From NCBI GenBank assembly GCA_003229345.1, contig QIDN01000363.1:1-5151 (forward strand): 5,151 nt of DNA, given 5' to 3'. The notes under the pieces were generated by a model, which was not told the DNA's origin, made no database searches, and worked only from the letters and a program-made list of their open reading frames with translations. Origin of the DNA: Nitrospirota bacterium (GTDB taxonomy: Bacteria; Nitrospinota; Nitrospinia; Nitrospinales; Nitrospinaceae). This document shows positions 1 through 5,151 of the stretch, piece after piece (within the stretch, counting starts at the first letter, position 1; every line of letters starts with the position of its first letter). The position numbers were made by a program, and so were the translations under genes.

Positions 1-28
1 GAGGAAAAGGATATGCTCCCTTTCCTCC

Positions 29-88
29 TTACGGTATGGACTTATCGTCCACCCCTCTGACATCGGTGCTCGGGTTGCTCCCCAGCAT
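29..88 (-). CDS. Possible 19-aa leader peptide or small protein
   Basis: An ATG at 88-86 follows GGAGG by eight bases, a good ribosome binding site, and opens a 19-codon frame, MLGSNPSTDVRGVDDKSIP, ending in TAA at 31-29. The stop itself runs into a second strong Shine-Dalgarno sequence, TAAGGAGG, with no ATG at the right spacing before the window ends; a gene could start with another codon or lie further left. The frame begins 31 bp after the third operon gene and could be co-transcribed with it. I do not recognise the peptide. It has no hydrophobic run, and it could equally be chance coding within a structured RNA. Confidence 0.25.
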   Translation of the reverse strand: MLGSNPSTDVRGVDDKSIP

Positions 89-105
89 AGCCCTATCCTC
101 CGATG
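61..105 (-). repeat. Two-tier imperfect stem-loop
   Basis: The outer arms CATCGG and CCGATG close around inner arms TGCT-GGG and CCC-AGCA, which have one mismatch each and a 5-base loop. On the minus strand the outer arm overlaps the Shine-Dalgarno-like GGAGG of the small frame at 29-88, so folding could hide that site. This is a pairing seen by eye; the bulge of about 12 bases on one side weakens it. Confidence 0.35.
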
Positions 106-118
106 CAAGCCTTTTTAT

Positions 119-1198
119 TTAAACGCGAACTGAAATTTCTACATCCTTATTAAGGAACAATGGGAGCGTGAGTTGCTTGTTTTTGTTCCGTTCCGGCTTT
201 TTCCTAAGGGTGGGAACGGGAACAATTTTTTGAAAGCGGCTTTTTTCAGGTTTTTTCTTAATGCTCCATCCCTTTTTCTCTTTGGAAATTGCCCCCCGTT
301 CCTGAAGTTTTTTCAGGGTCTGAGTTAGGAACTGATTCCGAATTTTCAGTTGTTCTCGGAGGCTGTTTTGAGAAATCGGATCCCCCTCACGTTCCAGTTG
401 GGCAATGATTTTATCCTCCATGGTTAAATCCTTCGGCTGGGCGTCCTTTGAATCTTTTAAAACCTCCAGGTGAGGCATCGCCTCGGAGCCCTGGGCCAGC
501 TTGATTATTAAGGGGTCCAGCGCCGGAGCGGCCCTTTGCTCCCTGGCCAGGACCAGGCAGTCTTCTCTTTTCTTGATATAAAGATTCGTGTCGCCCCATG
601 CGTGAAAATCCGAAGATCCCCGCATCCCCAATCCTGGATGGGAAGCGCTCGCCCCGTTTTTCCTGGTATGATGAACCACGCAAACGGCCGTATTATACTT
701 GCGCTGTAGGTTGCGTAGGTAGGCCAGTATCCCCGAGACGGCACTCGAACAGTTTTCGTCAATGGCATGCATTCGGACCATTGGATCAAGAACAATCAGG
801 ACGGGCTTTTCATTCTCCACGGTATTTTCCAACCGCTTTCGGTCATTGTCCTGATCGAGCCTTAGGGAGTCGGGAACCAGGATTCCAAGGTTGAGGGTTT
901 CCAGTTCCGCGGATTTATGACAAGCCAGGGCCTTTAGCCGCTGGTAAAGGATCGCCAGGGAATCTTCGGCCATATAAATCAGGACCCTGCCCGGAGAAAC
1001 CACGGGGTATCCCAGGCAGTCGGCGTTGGAGGCGACGGAAACGGCTATGTCCAAGGCCAGCCAGCTTTTGCACGATTTTGGGGCCCCGGCGATAATTCCC
1101 ACGCCGAGGTGGGCCCACAGGTCCTTGATCAGCCAGGCCGGTTCAGCGGTTGTTTGCTCAAGGGACGCGGGGTTAAGCACTTGAAAAGTTTTCTTCAT
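119..1198 (-). CDS. RepA-like RecA-fold ATPase, third gene of transposition operon
   Basis: This 359-aa protein belongs to the AAA_25/RepA-like hexameric ATPase group. Walker A is GAPKSCKS (38-45), with C in place of the usual G before the catalytic K44. Walker B is VLIVLDPM (133-140, D138). VVHHTRK (174-180) followed by GMRGSSDFHAWGDT (191-204) is the family's third conserved block. Residues about 256-312 read as a winged helix, and 313-345 are rich in K and R, suiting DNA contact. The start is the ATG at 1198, which overlaps the upstream TGA as ATGA and has GGAG about seven bases before it; the open frame continues upstream to 1276 but without a ribosome site. Family members are DNA-unwinding or loading ATPases of plasmids and phages. 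A role in transposition is inferred from operon position only. Confidence 0.8.
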   Translation of the reverse strand: MKKTFQVLNPASLEQTTAEPAWLIKDLWAHLGVGIIAGAPKSCKSWLALDIAVSVASNADCLGYPVVSPGRVLIYMAEDSLAILYQRLKALACHKSAELETLNLGILVPDSLRLDQDNDRKRLENTVENEKPVLIVLDPMVRMHAIDENCSSAVSGILAYLRNLQRKYNTAVCVVHHTRKNGASASHPGLGMRGSSDFHAWGDTNLYIKKREDCLVLAREQRAAPALDPLIIKLAQGSEAMPHLEVLKDSKDAQPKDLTMEDKIIAQLEREGDPISQNSLREQLKIRNQFLTQTLKKLQERGAISKEKKGWSIKKKPEKSRFQKIVPVPTLRKKPERNKNKQLTLPLFLNKDVEISVRV

Positions 1199-2001
1199 AT
1201 TTCGCTCCATTCGTTGACGGCCTGGGCGACCTCCTGTGGGGTTACCTTGGGTTGCTGTTTGCGGGCTGCGGCCCACATGGAATCTATGGCGATCTTATTG
1301 ATTAGGCGAATGAGCCCTCTGGATTGATTGAAAATGGAGTCGGCCGTTTCGGGGTCGAATATTCCTTCCGGACCTCCGGCTATTTTAATGTGATGATTTA
1401 GATAAGGTCCCGTTTCATCCCTTGTCAGCCCTTCCATGGACACTTGTACCACAATTCTTCGGCGCAGGGCCGTCATGGTGTGTTGTTTCAGGACCGCCAG
1501 GAATTCACGATGGGCTATCAAGATAAAACTCAATGGGATCGGATTCTTTCGTCCCAAATTGGTCAAACACCTGATCTGCTCCAAGACTTGCAGGGGAAGT
1601 TTCTGGGCCTCGTCAATAACGAAGACCTGTTTTTTCCTGGTGTTCCGATAATGTTGTTCGATGGCATCAACCAGGACCTGCCAGGCTTTTTCCGACTGAT
1701 AGGCTGGGGCTATGTCCATACTCCTTGCGGCCCGCTTTAAAAAGGAGGAGACGGTTGCGCCTCCATCCTCGATCCAGCGAACATCGACGTTGTTGGGATT
1801 AAGAGTCTCGGTCCATGCGGACACGGCGCAAGTCTTTCCGCTCCCCGGTTCGCCAGCGCATAAAGCCATTCCCGGTATGACGTTCAGTCGTTCCAGTTCT
1901 TGAATGACCGCTTTAAAATCCTCACTTGCAAAACATTGTTCCGGCTTTATGAATGTAAAGGGAATCTTCGGCATGGAAAAGTTTTGTTGCAAGCTCATCA
2001 T
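1195..2001 (-). CDS. ExeA/TniB/MuB-like AAA+ transposition ATPase
   Basis: This 268-aa AAA+ protein carries Walker A GEPGSGKT (50-57), Walker B VFVIDEAQKL (126-135, with D130 and E131), a sensor-like FILIAH (159-164) and an arginine cluster ALRRRI (178-183) as a likely finger. The DEAQ box and layout match the ExeA-like ATPases found beside DDE transposases; size is close to the Tn552 second protein and to TniB. In such systems the ATPase binds target DNA, stimulates the transposase and gives target immunity. It begins 11 bp after the transposase stop, with AAGGAG three bases before the first ATG and six before a second ATG at 1998; the second is at least as likely to be the true start. Its stop overlaps the next gene's ATG. 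Despite the ExeA resemblance, a secretion role is unlikely here. Confidence 0.88.
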   Translation of the reverse strand: MMSLQQNFSMPKIPFTFIKPEQCFASEDFKAVIQELERLNVIPGMALCAGEPGSGKTCAVSAWTETLNPNNVDVRWIEDGGATVSSFLKRAARSMDIAPAYQSEKAWQVLVDAIEQHYRNTRKKQVFVIDEAQKLPLQVLEQIRCLTNLGRKNPIPLSFILIAHREFLAVLKQHTMTALRRRIVVQVSMEGLTRDETGPYLNHHIKIAGGPEGIFDPETADSIFNQSRGLIRLINKIAIDSMWAAARKQQPKVTPQEVAQAVNEWSEI

Positions 2002-2012
2002 ATTCTCCTTTA

Positions 2013-3614
2013 TTAATTGGATGGGAGGTTGGATTCAACAAGGGTTCTTAGGTAGAAAGACAGATGTCTTGCCTTGCCTTTGGTCTCTGCGGCCTTTTTG
2101 ATGGCCCGTGTGGATTTGTCCGGGTCAAATGGCCCGAATGTGTCGAAGACGCTTTGGATATTTTGGCGGTCCTGCCGGGTTAACCGCTGTTCAGGCAGAT
2201 CGAGAAGCTCTAATAGATTGGCCAGGGAGAACCGTTCCCGGGACTCCCGGGGAACCATGATTTTTTGTTTTTGCCGCTGCTTTTCCTCAACAAGGGAATT
2301 CAAAAATTGACGGCTGCTCTTGACGGCGGCTTTTACTGCAGGCTTCCCGGTGTCCTTTTTATTTCGCGGCAAGTGGGCGGGCGGCCTGAACGGTTTGGCC
2401 CTTTGCACCCTTTCGTTTCCAAGGTACACCACAATATCCGAGGTGTTTCCTGGATCGTAACGCAACTCAATTTGTTGACCGGCCAATGCGGCGTCCACCT
2501 CGAAAACCCGCCCGTCAAACCGGAATGTGGCGTCCTTGGCCACCTTACGAAGGGCCACATGACGAAAGGCTGTTTCGATTGATTCCGGGGGGACGGTTCT
2601 GGTAGAGGCCAGACCTTCCATATATACGGAATGTGGGGAGCGTCCATGGGCCGAATGGACGACGCGGTTGTACTTCAGGTCCACATAGGCCCGCAGCGCC
2701 TGGTTCAAGGCCGCTATGGAGGTATAACGGGCGTTGTTGGCTTCCTGGATGAAGCCCGCCAGGGTCCCCCAAAACCGCTCCTGTTTTCCATTGGATTCCG
2801 GGGAATAGATGGGCGTGTGGAGCAGACTGATGCCCAATTCGGCGCATATCCTGGTAAACTGCCTGGAGACGTACACCTTCCCATTGTCGCAATAAAAAAC
2901 CGACGGGCATCCCCAGATTAACAACCCGTCCTTGAACATTGACTCAAGGTTGGGTTCAGACCCGTCCAGGAAGGCCTCCATCCCGCAGCAGTTTCTCGAA
3001 CAATCGTCTATTATTCCGAAGATTTTTGTCTTGACGTATCTGCCATCCAAGTAGATGTAAGGGCCGTGCTTTTCATCCGAATGCCATACATCCCCAGGCT
3101 TCTCGGCGCAGTACCGCCTAACCGCTTCATCACGGTTTTTGATCTTCTTTCCCGTCATCCCGAGTTTTTGAAGATGTCTTTGCAGTGTGGAACGTTTCAC
3201 GCTGCCTGCTTTGATATCTCCACGCAAGCTAAGTATTTCGATGCACCGTTCTACTTTGCGAGACGGCAGTTCCTCTTTCAGAGCAACCGCCTTATCAAGA
3301 ATATCCTTGTCAAATGCTTTGAGTGTCCCGCGATCCTTACGGCCTTTGGGACGGACGCCTTCCAGTTGCGAACCTTCATAGGCCTGATACCAGTTCCATA
3401 CCGTGCGTTCGCATAAGGATTTGTGCCCATGCAACGGATGGCTCCAGCCCTTTTGAGCTATCTGTCGGCATAGGGCGCGCCTGTGCTTTCTGTCGAGGCC
3501 GGGATGCCTCAAAGGCGCAATCAAGGCAAACCGCTCCAGAGCAATTTCAGTGCTCAAACCCTCATCGGGTTTGCGGTTTAAAGAATAGATGGGGCTCCTT
3601 CTTTTTGGTTTCAT
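2013..3614 (-). CDS. DDE transposase, Mu/TniA/Tn552 type
   Basis: This 533-aa protein (from M at 3614) has an N-terminal DNA-binding part with helix-turn-helix-like stretches (about 25-80 and 100-155), an integrase core, and a Mu-transposase-like C-terminal barrel (about 350-410). The catalytic triad is D180 (VWHSDEKHG), D243 (FYCDNGK) and E279 (SNGKQERFW), with 35 residues between the last two, as in DD35E integrases. Residues 410-533 form a charged tail that may touch the partner ATPase. The start at 3614 is chosen because GGGAGG lies six bases upstream; the open frame reaches 3659 but has no ribosome site there and would begin within a few bases of the predicted transcription start. It is the first gene of the operon. 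The core looks intact, so the element could be active. The protein cuts and joins transposon ends to target DNA. Confidence 0.93.
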   Translation of the reverse strand: MKPKRRSPIYSLNRKPDEGLSTEIALERFALIAPLRHPGLDRKHRRALCRQIAQKGWSHPLHGHKSLCERTVWNWYQAYEGSQLEGVRPKGRKDRGTLKAFDKDILDKAVALKEELPSRKVERCIEILSLRGDIKAGSVKRSTLQRHLQKLGMTGKKIKNRDEAVRRYCAEKPGDVWHSDEKHGPYIYLDGRYVKTKIFGIIDDCSRNCCGMEAFLDGSEPNLESMFKDGLLIWGCPSVFYCDNGKVYVSRQFTRICAELGISLLHTPIYSPESNGKQERFWGTLAGFIQEANNARYTSIAALNQALRAYVDLKYNRVVHSAHGRSPHSVYMEGLASTRTVPPESIETAFRHVALRKVAKDATFRFDGRVFEVDAALAGQQIELRYDPGNTSDIVVYLGNERVQRAKPFRPPAHLPRNKKDTGKPAVKAAVKSSRQFLNSLVEEKQRQKQKIMVPRESRERFSLANLLELLDLPEQRLTRQDRQNIQSVFDTFGPFDPDKSTRAIKKAAETKGKARHLSFYLRTLVESNLPSN

Positions 3615-3629
3615 AAAAACCTCCCTTTC
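3608..3629 (-). promoter_or_regulatory. Ribosome binding site deciding the transposase start
   Basis: On the minus strand GGAAAGGGAGG precedes ATGAAACC with a six-base run of T and A between them. This is the only good Shine-Dalgarno sequence near the 5' end of the frame and sets the start at 3614, not at the upstream ATG at 3659. Confidence 0.75.
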
Positions 3630-3673
3630 CAAGGTTAATAAAATAGCCTTCTCCCCCATCGGAGAATCGGCGT

Positions 3674-3701
3674 TTTATAACCTTTTCGGAAAAAAGGGCA
3701 A
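3674..3701 (-). promoter_or_regulatory. Sigma70-like promoter of the transposition operon
   Basis: On the minus strand TTGCCC (3701-3696) and TATAAA (3679-3674) are separated by 16 bases. They match the TTGACA and TATAAT consensus at four and five of six places. Transcription would start near 3667, giving a leader of about 50 bases before the ATG at 3614. The site lies at the proposed right edge of the element, where a transposase promoter is expected. This is a by-eye match only. Confidence 0.45.
3681..3697. repeat. Palindrome inside promoter spacer, possible operator
   Basis: CCTTTT and AAAAGG form a perfect six-base inverted repeat around a five-base centre, CGGAA. It lies between the proposed -35 and -10 boxes and overlaps the -35 edge, the usual place for a repressor site. 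It may also be a transposase-binding site or chance in an A/T-rich run. No repressor gene is seen in the operon. Confidence 0.35.
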
Positions 3702-3706
3702 AATAA

Positions 3707-3799
3707 AAACCGCAGTTTGTGTTGGCGCCACTGTGCAAAGAGGCGATGGAAGTCTATTTGGATAACGGCCGGTTCCTTAGGACGGATTTTGACCGTTAA
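3707..3799 (+). pseudogene. Possible 3' remnant of an interrupted gene
   Basis: A plus-strand frame opens right after an in-frame stop (3704-3706) and reads about 30 codons of protein-like sequence, including CKEAMEVYLDNGRFLRTDFD, to TAA at 3797-3799. The stop runs straight into TAAGGAGG, as at gene ends in operons. This would fit the tail of a host gene cut by the transposon. An alternative is a 17-aa peptide from the ATG at 3746, which has AGAGG just upstream. I do not recognise the sequence, and 30 codons is short enough to be chance. Confidence 0.3.
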
Positions 3800-3809
3800 G
3801 GAGGGGGAA

Positions 3810-3839
3810 ATGGGAACGGATTTCGAATTGGCCCCCTGA
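3810..3839 (+). CDS. Nine-codon frame behind a strong ribosome site
   Basis: TAAGGAGGGGGAA leads into ATG and nine codons, MGTDFELAP, followed by two stops (TGA, TAA). The ribosome site is unusually strong for so short a frame. It may be the broken start of a gene that followed the remnant at 3707-3799, a leader peptide, or chance. Confidence 0.15.
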   Translation: MGTDFELAP

Positions 3840-3862
3840 TAAAAAACAAAAAGGAGCCAATT
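3826..3862. repeat. Inverted repeat AATTGGCCCC / GGAGCCAATT
   Basis: Ten-base arms at 3826-3835 and 3853-3862 match at nine places around a 17-base A-rich loop. On the minus strand the odd pair becomes U-G, so the RNA stem is complete there. It could be part of a terminator region for the zinc-finger gene read from the right, or a protein-binding site. There is no T-run after the second arm on the minus strand. Confidence 0.4.
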
Positions 3863-3870
3863 TATTGTAA

Positions 3871-3903
3871 TGGGGGCTTTGCCCCCAAACCCCCAGGGTT
3901 TTT
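3871..3903. repeat. Tandem G+C-rich hairpins, REP-like
   Basis: TGGGGGCTTTGCCCCCA (3871-3887) is a perfect seven-base stem with a three-base loop. It is followed at once by AAACCC-CCA-GGGTTT (3887-3901) and two more T. On the plus strand the second hairpin with its T-run resembles an intrinsic terminator; on the minus strand the first could end transcription of the zinc-finger gene. Compact GGGGGC/GCCCCC hairpins of this form are often dispersed intergenic repeats or sit at ends of small mobile elements. Confidence 0.6.
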
Positions 3904-3937
3904 CGCTTTAAAAGGGGAAAACGATAAGTTTGAAAAT

Positions 3938-4609
3938 TCAGGAAAGATCAAAGCACGGGCGGGGATATACTCCACAAAAGTGAAGCAGGGACAAAGGGCT
4001 AAAAGAACCAAATTGCTTCAAACTGCTCAACTGAGACAGCATCCTGCAGACACTCCATTGAAGTCCCAACTTCAACCAGCTTAAACCCCTGCATTTTTTG
4101 TCAAGCAGGTCTTGATAAACAGGGTTGGGAAATGGATCAAAATCCGGCTCCAGCTGTTTGCCGAAGGAATAGATATTATCACCTGATTTTTCAGAAATAT
4201 GACGGATTTTGCGCCACATGCGGTACAGGGTGTCAAAGCTGGGGCAATATTTTTTTCCCGATTCATCAATGGATGAGCGCATAAAAACGCTATTTACCGA
4301 TTCCCCATCAATAACGATGCCGGCATAACACGAATCTAAGACGCTCAGCGCCCAGTGTTGATAAGCAAGGACAAAGCAGGGAAGGAAACTGAAACTGGGA
4401 CACCCGGGGTTTTTGCAAATCATTCTCTTTACACGAATACGAACCTTTTCAATCGTCGTTCGCAAATTGCGCGAATACCATCCCCAATGAATCACATCCT
4501 TGCCATGGCACGTGGGGCATCTAACTCCATGGAGCCGGGAGAAAATATCTTCAACGGACAACTTCAGATATTCCTTTAAACCACCCAAAAAATTAGGTAA
4601 CATAATCAT
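3938..4609 (-). CDS. Zinc-finger protein, DUF6431-like, probably transposon-associated
   Basis: This 223-aa protein begins near MIMLPNFLGG and has an N-terminal zinc motif: CPTC (31-34) followed by CKNPGC (65-70), with a basic stretch between and FSFLPCFVLAYQHW after it. A segment near 124-137 (PSFDTLYRMWRKIR) looks like a recognition helix of a helix-turn-helix. There is no acidic catalytic triad, so it is not a transposase by itself. The layout resembles proteins labelled DUF6431, short DNA-binding proteins often near transposase genes; that match is from memory. The first ATG (4609) and a second at 4603 are both possible, and the ribosome site is weak. It is on the same strand as the transposase operon but about 320 bp upstream of it, with hairpins between, so it is probably a separate unit. 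Confidence 0.65.
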   Translation of the reverse strand: MIMLPNFLGGLKEYLKLSVEDIFSRLHGVRCPTCHGKDVIHWGWYSRNLRTTIEKVRIRVKRMICKNPGCPSFSFLPCFVLAYQHWALSVLDSCYAGIVIDGESVNSVFMRSSIDESGKKYCPSFDTLYRMWRKIRHISEKSGDNIYSFGKQLEPDFDPFPNPVYQDLLDKKCRGLSWLKLGLQWSVCRMLSQLSSLKQFGSFSPLSLLHFCGVYPRPCFDLS

Positions 4610-4652
4610 CGGCTTTCAAAAAAGTTAATTTTACACCTTTAAAAACAAAAAA

Positions 4653-5045
4653 ATGGGAATAGGACGAAACGATCCCTGCCCCTGCGGCAGCGGGAAGAAA
4701 TTTAAAAAATGTTGTTTCGCCAAACCTGTTGCCCTGCCGGATAATTTCGCCTTTGTTGAAGAAGACAACCTGGACCGGTTGTCAAATCAAGTTATGGGCT
4801 GGATTAGAAACGGAAAATATGAAAAGGCGCAAAAAGGATGTGAAAAATTGTTAAAAGATTTCCCGGAGGTGATCGATGGCTACAATGGTTTCGCTGAATT
4901 ATACGAAAAAAGAGGAAACATTGCCAAGGCTATAGAATATTACAAAAAATGTCTCGCCTTCATCAAAAAAAAACCAGAGGGGTTCGGCGGGGATACGATA
5001 GACTATTTCGAGCTGAAAATTAAAGACTTGAAAAAATTTAAGTAA
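4653..5045 (+). CDS. SEC-C zinc motif protein with TPR-like repeats
   Basis: This 130-aa cytoplasmic protein opens with a textbook SEC-C motif, GRNDPCPCGSGKKFKKCC (4-21). Its metal ligands are C9, C11, C20 and C21, like the SecA C-terminal zinc site. Residues 48-72 (GKYEKAQKGCEKLLKDFPE) and 74-109 (GFAELYEKRGNIAKAIEYYKKCL) read as two tetratricopeptide-like helical pairs, followed by a lysine-rich tail. The start at 4653 is fixed by the N-terminal motif, although only an A-rich run and no Shine-Dalgarno sequence precedes it. It is divergent from the zinc-finger gene with 43 bp between. The family binds proteins or ribosome-related partners, but its role is undefined. It is more AT-rich than the operon and is likely host or other accessory DNA. 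Confidence 0.85.
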   Translation: MGIGRNDPCPCGSGKKFKKCCFAKPVALPDNFAFVEEDNLDRLSNQVMGWIRNGKYEKAQKGCEKLLKDFPEVIDGYNGFAELYEKRGNIAKAIEYYKKCLAFIKKKPEGFGGDTIDYFELKIKDLKKFK

Positions 5046-5149
5046 GCAAATTTAACTTCCTTTGGTAAATGAAATCGAGCTGGGACACTATATTCTTCTT
5101 TCTTTTTTACAAGTTCTATGTATGGGTTAAAATTATCAACTATACCTAT
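5003..5149 (-). CDS. Possible 3' end of a gene entering from the right
   Basis: A minus-strand frame is open from the window edge to TAG at 5005-5003, about 48 codons. It reads like a soluble protein, with NPYIELVKKKEEYSVPARF and HLPKEVKFAYLNFFKSL. Its last 43 bases overlap the end of the SEC-C gene in antisense, so the two genes would be convergent. I do not recognise it. A competing plus-strand frame from ATG at 5069 also stays open to the edge but is mostly hydrophobic and has no ribosome site. Confidence 0.35.
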   Translation of the reverse strand: MGIVDNFNPYIELVKKKEEYSVPARFHLPKEVKFAYLNFFKSLIFSSK

Positions 5150-5151
5150 GA

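Larger units (their letters stand above)
1..118. other. Structured non-coding stretch after the operon
   Basis: No long gene is visible. Three inverted repeats are packed here: GAGGAAA (1-7) with TTTCCTC (21-27); TGGAC (37-41) with GTCCA (47-51); and an outer CATCGG (61-66) with CCGATG (100-105) enclosing TGCTcGGG (67-74) and CCCcAGCA (80-87). None is followed by a T-run on the minus strand, so I do not see an intrinsic terminator for the operon. The stretch could be a structured leader for something further left, or part of the transposon end. The first arm touches the window edge and may extend further. Confidence 0.4.
1..3704 (-). mobile_element. Mu/Tn552-like three-gene transposon (left end not resolved)
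   Basis: The stretch carries a compact minus-strand operon of a DD35E transposase, an ExeA/TniB-type AAA+ ATPase and a RepA-like ATPase, with no host-type gene between them. The first two genes are the standard pair of Mu, Tn552 and Tn5053-type elements. The right edge is placed near 3704 because the transposase promoter lies just inside it and because a protein-like plus-strand frame opens immediately outside it, with an in-frame stop at 3704-3706. The left edge is unknown and may lie beyond the window, so cargo genes could follow there. No target duplication can be checked. The call of a mobile element is strong; the limits are guesses. Confidence 0.6.
3660..3937. other. Intergenic junction region, no full gene
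   Basis: This stretch of about 280 bases separates the transposase from the zinc-finger gene. It holds, left to right, the operon promoter, a short plus-strand frame that may be a truncated gene tail (3707-3799), a second very short frame after a strong ribosome site (3810-3839), a long-looped inverted repeat (3826-3862) and a G+C-rich double hairpin (3871-3903). The right end of the transposon should fall somewhere in it. Confidence 0.6.

Noticed and set aside
61..105. Intrinsic terminator of the operon
   Set aside because: The stem is bulged and no T-run follows on the minus strand.
598..894. 98-codon plus-strand frame
   Set aside because: It lies wholly inside the RepA-like ATPase gene on the other strand, has no recognisable motif, and the minus-strand product has clear ATPase motifs.
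1199..1276. Upstream start for the RepA-like ATPase (26 extra residues)
   Set aside because: The extension is Gly/Pro/Arg-rich shadow of the previous gene's end; the ATGA overlap with GGAG upstream is a better start.
2265..2582. Plus-strand frame of about 105 codons
   Set aside because: It is antisense to the transposase C-terminal part; its composition is that of a shadow frame and it has no ribosome site that I can see.
3615..3659. Upstream start for the transposase (15 extra residues)
   Set aside because: No Shine-Dalgarno sequence precedes it and it would start almost at the predicted transcription start; the ATG at 3614 has GGGAGG at proper spacing.
4081..4269. 62-codon minus-strand frame
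   Set aside because: It lies within the zinc-finger gene in another frame and lacks a ribosome site; the longer frame carries the ordered cysteine motif.
4390..4400. CTGGGACAC seen at about 4386-4395 and again at 5080-5088, like motifs near REP-associated transposases
   Set aside because: There are only two short copies, one inside a coding region and neither with a clear hairpin; chance cannot be excluded.
1..5151. CRISPR array, tRNA or rRNA gene
   Set aside because: No regularly spaced direct repeats, cloverleaf arms or conserved rRNA stretches were seen on either strand.

Overview
The window looks like an accessory, transposon-bearing stretch of a bacterial chromosome or plasmid. About half the bases are G+C in the leftward operon, and the right third is visibly more AT-rich. 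Gene style (a Mu/Tn552-type transposase with an ExeA/TniB-type ATPase, a zinc-finger protein of the DUF6431 kind, a SEC-C/TPR protein) would suit an uncultured Desulfobacterota-like or other anaerobic bacterium, but this is an impression from protein style and not a taxonomic result.

Layout. Positions 1-118 hold no large gene but are rich in short inverted repeats and contain a 19-codon open frame with a good ribosome binding site. From 3614 down to 119 runs one tight minus-strand operon of three genes: a DDE (D180, D243, E279) transposase of 533 aa, an AAA+ ATPase of 268 aa with ExeA/TniB/MuB-like features 11 bp downstream, and a RecA-fold, RepA-like ATPase of 359 aa whose ATG overlaps the previous stop (ATGA). 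A sigma70-like promoter with a palindrome in its spacer lies at 3674-3701. Positions 3660-3937 have no full gene: they hold the promoter, a short plus-strand open frame that may be the tail of an interrupted host gene, and three hairpins, one very G+C-rich.

To the right are a 223-aa minus-strand protein with a CxxC...CxxxxC zinc motif and a possible helix-turn-helix (3938-4609), a divergent small SEC-C/TPR protein (4653-5045) only 43 bp away, and at the very edge an open minus-strand frame that may be the end of another gene (5003-5149).

How the parts fit. The first two operon genes match the transposase plus target-selection ATPase pair known from Mu (MuA/MuB), Tn552 and Tn5053 (TniA/TniB). 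The third ATPase, translationally coupled to the second, is the unusual part: a RepA-like hexameric ATPase with a winged-helix-like tail and a basic C terminus is not part of those classical systems. Its tight coupling suggests it takes part in transposition, target choice or replication. The ends of the element are not proven. A right edge near 3700-3710 and a left edge at or beyond position 1 are the best guesses.
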